Positions 22,987 to 29,277 of a stretch of 34,591 nucleotides of DNA are shown here, one piece after another. Source of the DNA: DASYSA01 sp036003885. Lineage in GTDB: Bacteria > Acidobacteriota > Blastocatellia > UBA7656. The stretch's first letter is position 1. Every line of letters starts with the position of its first letter. Both the position numbers and the translations under genes were made by a program. The stretch covers positions 1 through 34,591 of the forward strand of contig DASYSA010000183.1 of assembly GCA_036003885.1 (NCBI GenBank), in the 5' to 3' direction. Under the pieces are notes generated by a model. It searched no databases. It was not told the origin of the DNA and saw only the letters and a program-made list of their open reading frames with translations.

Positions 22987-23847
22987 TCATCCCGTCAACT
23001 TCACGTTAAAGTTCTTCCCGGCAGGCGCTGGGACGGTAATGTTTGCGTTCCTGGTGATCTCTCCCGCTTCGACGTGCAGTGTGTAACTACCGGCCGGCAT
23101 CATACCGAGGGTGTAGCGCCCCTCGTCGTCACTGATTGCCGCCAGGCCGATCTCGGTTATCGAAACCCGCGCGCCGGCGACGGGTGCGTCGGCTGCGCCG
23201 GTGATTTGCCCGACTATTCGAAAGGCTTCCCGCAAGGTTGCGGGGTTGATCTTCATTTCAACGGGCGAGGTTCGTGCTCCAATGCGAATCTGCGACTCCG
23301 CGACCATTCTTGCGGTCTCGGCCTCGTGTGGCTGCATCGAGATGGTTGCAGTAATGCTTATCGAGGGACGCAGCTTGTTGCCAAGCGCGGTCCAGAACTC
23401 TGCCGGATTCTTCAGTCCGTCCGCGTGTGCCGTTATCATCGGCAGGGGAGGCGCCTGGCCGACCAGCTTCCCCTTCAAGGAGGACGCGGGAATGGTCGGG
23501 AATCTCGACAACACCTGAATGGCCTGACTAAGCAGCCTGTGCTCCTGGAGCTGCGGCTCCGCTCCTCCCACCGGCCATGCAGTGAGCAGATACGAGCACA
23601 GCACGCGTATCGGCGCTCGGTGAAGGATCGCCTGCCCGTTGTTGCGCTCAATAATCGGTTCGTTGCTTCTCAGTTCCATGTTCTCGCGAACATCGTATAG
23701 GTACAGATTGACCGTGGTTTGGGCCGGGTTGAACTGTTCAACCGGGCGATCGAATAATATCTGTGCCGCCGCAAGTTCGGGAAAGGATGCCGACAGCGTT
23801 GCGTCGTCGAGAATCGCTCTCAATGTTTCGCTAAGGTCGCGGATCAT
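22987..23847 (-). CDS. DUF4255 tail terminator (Afp16-like) fused to a carboxypeptidase-regulatory-like domain
   Basis: 286 residues. The N-terminal DUF4255/Pvc16 domain spans about 1-195: MIRDLSETLRAILDDATLSA, ILFDRPVEQFNPAQTTVNLY, LYDVRENMELRSNEP, and LCSYLLTAWPVGGAEPQLQE with HRLLSQAIQVLSRFPTIP. It caps the growing tube and sheath. From about 208 to the end is a beta-sandwich of carboxypeptidase-regulatory type: IVGQITGAADAPVAGARVSI, AISDDEGRYTLGMMPAGSYT, LHVEAGEITRNANITV. Such a domain is displayed at the distal tip and may contact other particles or surfaces; that is an inference. It has a weak ribosome binding site and precedes sheath 1 by 25 bp. Confidence 0.92.
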   Translation of the reverse strand: MIRDLSETLRAILDDATLSASFPELAAAQILFDRPVEQFNPAQTTVNLYLYDVRENMELRSNEPIIERNNGQAILHRAPIRVLCSYLLTAWPVGGAEPQLQEHRLLSQAIQVLSRFPTIPASSLKGKLVGQAPPLPMITAHADGLKNPAEFWTALGNKLRPSISITATISMQPHEAETARMVAESQIRIGARTSPVEMKINPATLREAFRIVGQITGAADAPVAGARVSITEIGLAAISDDEGRYTLGMMPAGSYTLHVEAGEITRNANITVPAPAGKNFNVKLTG

Positions 23848-23929
23848 AATTAGACAGCTTCTCTAGTGCGCGATCGTGCTCTCCTTTGGTTCCTCTCCTC
23901 GAGGATGTCGACACATTGTCCCTCAGGTT

Positions 23930-24286
23930 TCACGCTATCACTTCGAAAGATAGACAGAAAAAGACTCCGGCATCTCGCAATTCACTCTCGAACTTGTTCA
24001 ATATGCTTGAGCGCTTTGGGAATTCCCGCGATAGTTGGAGACGGTGCAAGACACCGATCCGGAATTGCGGAGATTGCAAGTCGGGCATGCTGTGGCCGAC
24101 GAGTATCAACCGGTGTGGGTACTTGCCGCGAACGACCTTTCGCACGTCGTAGCGCATCAGCGAGATTATGTACATGTCGCCAGGCTTGGGAGCGGGCAAT
24201 CCGGTATCCAGCAATCTGGCCTCAATCGTTAACTGCCCGCGAGAACCAGTTTTCTTGTTCCCAGACCTGTCTTTGCCATCAGACAT
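23930..24286 (-). CDS. Small eCIS-associated protein of unknown function
   Basis: 118 residues, no family that I recognise. The first 16 residues are charged and flexible (SDGKDRSGNKKTGSRG). The rest is a compact alpha/beta domain: QLTIEARLLDTGLPAPKPGD, MYIISLMRYDVRKVVRGKYP, RLILVGHSMPDLQSPQFRIG and HRLQLSREFPKR, with a GH pair and conserved-looking prolines. No signal peptide or membrane segment. The ATG at 24286 has GGAG six bases before it; a GTG one codon earlier is less well placed. It lies between the OmpA-type DUF4157 gene (66 bp) and the terminator gene (82 bp), so an accessory or cargo-related role is a guess from position. Confidence 0.72.
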   Translation of the reverse strand: MSDGKDRSGNKKTGSRGQLTIEARLLDTGLPAPKPGDMYIISLMRYDVRKVVRGKYPHRLILVGHSMPDLQSPQFRIGVLHRLQLSREFPKRSSILNKFESELRDAGVFFCLSFEVIA

Positions 24287-24352
24287 CACGATCTCCCTGT
24301 CTGAGGTTGCGGAACCACTTAATCACTGACCTCTCCAATTAAGCTGGGCCAA

Positions 24353-26302
24353 TCATGGCCCAGGTCGTCTCACTGTAATTACGACACGCCGGTTGAGGGC
24401 GCGGTTGGCAGAGTTGTTGTTCGGCGCGACGAAGTTGGTTGCACCGCGCGGTTCAATCCGAATTTGTCCCGCCCCCACTCCTGCAGTTACCAGCGCTGCT
24501 CGCGCTCGCTCGGCTCGTCGCCTGGACGAAGTCAGATTACCGGCAGCGGAGCCCCTCGAATCTGAAAAGCCTTCTATCATAACGGTCGAGGTCGGATTGG
24601 CCGCCACATCGGCAGCCGCCAATGCGATAGTCCCCGCTCCAGCAGCGGGAACGGCAGTGGCGCCGCTCGCGTAGTTATCAATCGTTCGAGCGGAAATAAC
24701 TACGGGCGCTGCTCGGCGCGCGCTGGTGACAGTCACGTCTTGAGTTGCTGCTGTCAGGCTGGTCGTATAAACCAGGTAATAATTCTCAAAATCCTGAATC
24801 ACCGTTGTAGTACCAGCGCCGGTGTTTATGGTGACACCTCCATCACGACGACCTGGGCCTATGAGTTGTGCCGTGACCGCACTCTCGGCTGCTACTGCTC
24901 GTTCATGCGCCCTGCTAAATCGATCCCTGCCGGCTACGGGAGTAACTCCATGCGCCTGGAAGTTTTCCTGGATTTCATGAGCGGCCTTAGCTACGCCATT
25001 GCCGGGCGCGCCGGCATCGATTGCGAGTATGTCATCAATGTCTATCTGCTGGACCCTGGTCACCGTCAAGTCAGAGGGTTGAGGAAACGCGCCTACCTGG
25101 ACTTGCGGCTGTCCGCGCGCAATTATCACTTCTGCATGCTGCCTGGCGTGATTGATAATCGTAGTTAGTTGCGTCCGAAGAGCAGGCGATGGCGGGGCAC
25201 CCGGAAGGACCGCGGCTATCTGAGTCTGGTTGTTAGCCACATTCAGCGTGAGCGTAAGACCGGCAGCCGGTCCGATCAGGCCCAGCAGCGCGTTGACGTC
25301 CGGCAGCGTGCCGAAAGTCACAAGCCGACGCTGGATCGAACGCGGAGCCTTGAGCCGTCCCACTCGGCGTGAGGCGGGCGCTCCCCCGCTCAAGCGAGTT
25401 CTGACGTCGTTCTCGACTGCCCTCCGACAACTGTTGTGCAAGCCATCGCTGGGAGTCTTGCGCTGGACAGGTCCTGTCTGCTGGACAACGTGAGTCAGCT
25501 CATGCGCGAGAAGCGTCCTGCCTTCCGCGGAGTCCGGCGAGTATCGCCCGGCCCCAAAGGCGACGTCTCGCCCGACCGTGAAAGCCAGAGCATTCATGCC
25601 TCTTGCCAGTTCAGCCGCGCGGCTATCCGTGTGAATGCGAACGTCGCTGAAGTCACAATCGAAGCGAGGTTCAAAGAAAGCCCGGGCGGATTCTTCCAAA
25701 GGAGAGCCTCCGCCACGAAGAGCGTTGATCTGGCCGTGCATGTCTCCGGAGACCTCCAAATTGTGCCCGCCGGCCTCCCTGGCCTGACGGCTTATCTTTT
25801 CCTCATCATCGTCTATGGCCTGACGGCTTATCTTTTCCTCATCCTCCTCTATGGCCTGACGGTTTATCTTTTGCTCGTCCTCGTCTATGGCCTGACGGCC
25901 TATTCCATTGCACTGAGAACGAGCCCGGCTGATGCCGATACGGCGAGCGCTTCCCGGCTTTGAAACTTCAGGCTCCGCCATGCGCATAACCTCGTCCGCC
26001 ACGCGATCCGCCTCCTGCTCGAAATGGTCTCCAGGGTCACTAACGCGAAGTCGGGTCTGGGCCGTAATCGCTTTGCCGTCTCCCTTCTCATGCGCGAGTA
26101 GCCCTCTGCCGCGGCTTCGTTGGATCGCCGCGGTTGCCAGCCACTGTCGGACGAAACGGTTACCACGAGTGCGCTGGAAACTCAAAATTGAGTCGACCAT
26201 TCCACTCCGTTCGGAAGCCAGCGGCTCGGACGAAGACGGCGAACGAGGTTTCGTTACCGTCGTCTTGTCGTTGTTCCCTTGTTCAGCGGTCCGCCTCGGC
26301 AT
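24353..26302 (-). CDS. eCIS-core (DUF4157) protein with C-terminal OmpA domain
   Basis: 649 residues from the ATG at 26302, preceded by GGGAG. The N-terminal section (about 30-110) has the eCIS pattern SFQRTRGNRFVRQWL and RLRVSDPGDHFEQEADRVAD. Residues about 136-174 hold three 12-residue repeats (RQAIDEDEQKIN, RQAIEEDEEKIS, RQAIDDDEEKIS). The DUF4157 domain (about 185-277) contains RAFFEPRFDCDFSDVRIHTD and HELTH, a zinc-protease-type motif, and ends VVQQTGPVQRK. A middle domain has AHEIQENFQAHGV and AHERAVAAES. The end (about 532-649) is OmpA-like (VMIEGFSDSRGSAAG, NRALNRRVVITV). No signal peptide. It may be cargo, or an anchor to cell-wall peptidoglycan through the OmpA part. Confidence 0.88.
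   Translation of the reverse strand: MPRRTAEQGNNDKTTVTKPRSPSSSEPLASERSGMVDSILSFQRTRGNRFVRQWLATAAIQRSRGRGLLAHEKGDGKAITAQTRLRVSDPGDHFEQEADRVADEVMRMAEPEVSKPGSARRIGISRARSQCNGIGRQAIDEDEQKINRQAIEEDEEKISRQAIDDDEEKISRQAREAGGHNLEVSGDMHGQINALRGGGSPLEESARAFFEPRFDCDFSDVRIHTDSRAAELARGMNALAFTVGRDVAFGAGRYSPDSAEGRTLLAHELTHVVQQTGPVQRKTPSDGLHNSCRRAVENDVRTRLSGGAPASRRVGRLKAPRSIQRRLVTFGTLPDVNALLGLIGPAAGLTLTLNVANNQTQIAAVLPGAPPSPALRTQLTTIINHARQHAEVIIARGQPQVQVGAFPQPSDLTVTRVQQIDIDDILAIDAGAPGNGVAKAAHEIQENFQAHGVTPVAGRDRFSRAHERAVAAESAVTAQLIGPGRRDGGVTINTGAGTTTVIQDFENYYLVYTTSLTAATQDVTVTSARRAAPVVISARTIDNYASGATAVPAAGAGTIALAAADVAANPTSTVMIEGFSDSRGSAAGNLTSSRRRAERARAALVTAGVGAGQIRIEPRGATNFVAPNNNSANRALNRRVVITVRRPGP
25781..25898 (-). 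repeat. 36-bp in-frame tandem repeat, three copies plus a partial fourth
   Basis: Units begin at 25781, 25817, 25853 and 25889 with GGCCTGACGG, exactly 36 bp apart, with a few substitutions and the fourth incomplete. Each encodes the 12-residue acidic unit RQAI(D/E)(E/D)DE(E/Q)KI(N/S) of the OmpA-type DUF4157 protein. The high similarity at DNA level suggests recent expansion, so copy number may vary between strains. Confidence 0.93.
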
Positions 26303-26357
26303 TGGAGCTCTCCCTTTCAACAGCGGTGCTGTTCTCCGAATCCAAGTCCGCTCTGCC

Positions 26358-27635
26358 TCAACCCGAATCACCCGGGATCAAACGTACGACTCTAAGCCCA
26401 GAGGCGTCGGTAACCGTTATATACACGCGGCCAAGCGAATCAACCTGCCAGAAAGAATAGTTCGCCAGCCTCGATTCCAAAGTAAGCAAATCCACGGGAG
26501 GCGAAATAGTTTCTTTCAGGCTGCCATCGCTCTCATAGACCAGCAACGTGCCCACGCGCGCGGGCTCTTCACCGCCGTAGACGTAGTATTGCTCCTGCTC
26601 GTCCACGTGTATCAATTCCCACGCGTGCCCGCCGCTCACGTCCTGAGGTAGCCGCAATTCCAAACTGTCGGGGCCGCCGAGTGCTGAGCCGCGGTTCACC
26701 TGCACGACAAGGGCTTTTTCGCCGTCAACTCTGAGGCGGCTTAAAAAGACAGCTTGATCGTTCGATCTGACGACGATGTTATCGAATTCGGCAATTGGAC
26801 TAATCCGTCCATCAAAGGAAATCCGGGCAACGCATGACTCCCTCCACGCATAGACGTCGGGCGATGCATCAACGCCTATAGCATAGAGCAACCAGCCATA
26901 CAACTCTTCGTCCCCAACCAGCGTCGCCACATTCCCCTCCTCCAGATTGAACAGCCCAAGCCCACGCAGGTTCAGATCCGTGAAGTACAGAATGTAGATA
27001 ACGGTCCCACGCTCATTCATGAAGAGTTTGTCGCTGAACTTTTCGGATGTGTGAACCCTTGCCACTGCTCCGGTGTCGCGGTCAATCTCGGCAATTGCTC
27101 CCGCGTGCCTGGTCGCGGGCAGGTAGAGGCAAGAGTTTCCATCCATCAACAGCCGATGAAATGAACCACTCAACTCGTGGAAGTCGAACTCCTCTTCCGA
27201 TATTGGCCCGATACGGGACCAACCGGGCACGCCGTCTCTGTTTATCATTCGCAGCCGATTATTGGACTGGTTTGCCTCCCGCGACCGCACGTGCTCGAGC
27301 AAGTAACAGTTGGTGTCAGCGTCCACGACGTAGTCTAGAATGATTACCTCAACAGAATCCTGGTCATTTCCAGAAAGTGGAGTTTTACCGAGCACCTGGC
27401 CTGCGGCATCCAAGTGGAGAATGAACGGGGTGGCTGGTCGTGCCGATGCATCTGCCAGGGCGTGCAAGCGGCCCTGCGTTCCCAGTCGAATCCGAACGGG
27501 TGTGCGGACCTTCCGCATTTGGTCCGGCGATGCAAAGGCATAGGCTGGATAATCTTCAATGGCAAGGGGAATGTCGGTATTCCTGTGTCCCCAGGGGATC
27601 GACGAGAAGACCTCAAATGTCGGTTCACTCTTCAT
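26358..27635 (-). CDS. Beta-propeller-like protein between the two DUF4157 genes
   Basis: 425 residues with six or seven recurring blade-like units, each a G-x-(L/V)-Y strand followed by a loop and a second hydrophobic strand: GRLHALADASARPATP, SCLYLPATRHAGAIAEIDRD, GTVIYILYFTDLNLRGLGLF, SPDVYAWRESCVARISFDGR, EQYYVYGGEEPARVGTLLVY, LGRVYITVTDASGLRVVRLI. This resembles NHL/SMP-30-type propellers. No signal peptide, catalytic motif or membrane segment was seen. An AAGGA-like site stands 8 nt before the ATG. Its place between eCIS-core genes suggests that it is cargo, an immunity-type partner or a scaffold; nothing in the sequence separates these. Gaps of 95 bp upstream and 55 bp downstream. Confidence 0.78.
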   Translation of the reverse strand: MKSEPTFEVFSSIPWGHRNTDIPLAIEDYPAYAFASPDQMRKVRTPVRIRLGTQGRLHALADASARPATPFILHLDAAGQVLGKTPLSGNDQDSVEVIILDYVVDADTNCYLLEHVRSREANQSNNRLRMINRDGVPGWSRIGPISEEEFDFHELSGSFHRLLMDGNSCLYLPATRHAGAIAEIDRDTGAVARVHTSEKFSDKLFMNERGTVIYILYFTDLNLRGLGLFNLEEGNVATLVGDEELYGWLLYAIGVDASPDVYAWRESCVARISFDGRISPIAEFDNIVVRSNDQAVFLSRLRVDGEKALVVQVNRGSALGGPDSLELRLPQDVSGGHAWELIHVDEQEQYYVYGGEEPARVGTLLVYESDGSLKETISPPVDLLTLESRLANYSFWQVDSLGRVYITVTDASGLRVVRLIPGDSG

Positions 27636-27730
27636 GCTTGGATCTTCCTTGCTCAGCTCCTGGCTACCACACCGCGCTCATCATGAAGGACGCGCACACA
27701 CTTGCCCGCGAGAAGAAATCGAACCCACCG

Positions 27731-29266
27731 TCATGACCAGAGAGAGGTACAGAACTTCACCTGTACGCCTTTCATCCCCGGCATTAATAAAAGGGTCTCA
27801 ATAGTCGTTTTCTCGGTCTTGCCGCCTGACGGCGTCCAGAGACTGATGATCCTATGCTGTCCCGTCTTATCGTCTTTCCCAAGGGAGAGTGCGGCATGGT
27901 TTGCAATCGTGTCGAAGATAACAACGTCGCCTGGAAGTGGTTCTGGTGAATTCTTATCAGCGGGATCAAAAGTGAGTTTCGAGGACCGGCATAGATTGCG
28001 TTCTACCTCTTCTGGGATAGCCAAACCTGCGGCTGATTTACCAGCAGCGCTCACGTATATGTCCTCAAGCTTTTTCTTGGCAACCAATCCGCTGAGGAAA
28101 GCCCCGAAGAGAAACATCTCCCAACAATTCATCGTGCTTTTGTCAGTCGGCGTTGCTCCACCCCCAAGTAACCACTTTGCAAACTCACTCTTCGCTGTTT
28201 TTGGACTCTTAAACTCACTCGCAGCGCTCCCAACCCATGACAGTTTACCTTCAAGCTTCTGCGTTTCGCCCAGGACACCAAGCTGAGTGCGAGCGGCATT
28301 CATAAATACTTCGCTATCGGCGATCCAAACCATAAAATTCCCATCTCGCATGTATCGGAGCATCAGGCGACAGGCAAGCAGCGCCTCTGCCCTGGTCATC
28401 TTATGTTTGCTTTGCCATATATACTTCGGGTTCATGTAGTCTTTGAACTCGCCCGTAGCCTCAATCTCCGCGTCGGTCAACTTCGATGGGTCGTGCGCCG
28501 CCTTCTTATCATCAAAGTCTGAAAGCCTGGCTTCTCTCTGAATCTTGGCGCATGCCCCCGCTCGTTGCTGGACCACGTGCGTGAGCTCGTGCCCCAGTAA
28601 CCGGCGTCCCTCGAACGACTCAGGATCATATTGTCCCGAGCCGAACGCTATGTCCGTTCCGATTGTGAAGGCTCGCGCGTGCAACGCCCCTGCGGTCTCA
28701 GCCGCGCGAGAATCAGTGTGTGTGCGGACCTGGCTGAAGTCGTGGCCGAATCGAGGCTCAAAGAATGCGCGCACGGATTCGGATAAGGGCTGGCCACCTC
28801 CGCGAACGGTGTTGACCCTCTCTTCCAGATCGGCCGGCCCTTCATGATCGACACCGGGTGTCCCCCTGGTCTGAAGCGTCGCCTCCTCCTCTTGTTCCAT
28901 CGGCAGACGCTGTGCCTCTTCTTCACAGCTTGAACAAATCCGCTGCACGGCTGACTTCCGATCCTGTCCGGAAATCGCTGCCTCCTCTGAAATATTGGAA
29001 GCGGACATACGCACTACGTGCTCAGCTACCCTATCCGCTTCTTGCTCGGACTCATCTCCCGGTCTGCTAACACTCAGCTTTGCCTGGATCAGCCTCGAAT
29101 CCAGCATCCGCTGCACTACGCGATTGCCGCGCGCGCGTTGAAGTTGCAGCAGCGAATCGCGAAGGCCACCCGCGTGAGATCCCTCAACCCCATGTGTCGG
29201 AAGCATGCGTGCACGGCCCCCGGTCGCAACCTGTTTGCTTCTTGATTTAGCTGACTTCACTCTCAT
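27731..29266 (-). CDS. eCIS-core (DUF4157) protein with candidate Cys-His (papain/NlpC-like) effector domain
   Basis: 511 residues from the ATG at 29266; an earlier ATG at 29323 overlaps the ATPase gene and adds no conserved sequence. Neither has a clear ribosome binding site. The N-terminal region has LLQLQRARGNRVVQRMLDS, LSVSRPGDESEQEADRVAEH and a CSSCEEE cluster at about 111-117. The DUF4157 domain follows (RAFFEPRFGHDFSQVRTHTD), with HELTH at about 226-230. Beyond residue 250 is a separate domain with STMNCWEMFLFGAFLSGL (Cys at about 381), PLPGDVVIFDTIANHAALSL (His at about 457) and HRIISLWTPSGGKTEK. The NC(W/E)...GD.V.F....HA.L.LG order is that of NlpC/P60-like amidases or papain-fold toxins. 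That enzymatic assignment is inferred. Confidence 0.82.
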   Translation of the reverse strand: MRVKSAKSRSKQVATGGRARMLPTHGVEGSHAGGLRDSLLQLQRARGNRVVQRMLDSRLIQAKLSVSRPGDESEQEADRVAEHVVRMSASNISEEAAISGQDRKSAVQRICSSCEEEAQRLPMEQEEEATLQTRGTPGVDHEGPADLEERVNTVRGGGQPLSESVRAFFEPRFGHDFSQVRTHTDSRAAETAGALHARAFTIGTDIAFGSGQYDPESFEGRRLLGHELTHVVQQRAGACAKIQREARLSDFDDKKAAHDPSKLTDAEIEATGEFKDYMNPKYIWQSKHKMTRAEALLACRLMLRYMRDGNFMVWIADSEVFMNAARTQLGVLGETQKLEGKLSWVGSAASEFKSPKTAKSEFAKWLLGGGATPTDKSTMNCWEMFLFGAFLSGLVAKKKLEDIYVSAAGKSAAGLAIPEEVERNLCRSSKLTFDPADKNSPEPLPGDVVIFDTIANHAALSLGKDDKTGQHRIISLWTPSGGKTEKTTIETLLLMPGMKGVQVKFCTSLWS

Positions 29267-29277
29267 GATGTGGTTTA

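Noticed and set aside
25781..25898. Tandem 36-bp repeat considered as a CRISPR array
   Set aside because: The units are contiguous with no spacers, are in frame with a coding region and encode a regular 12-residue motif.
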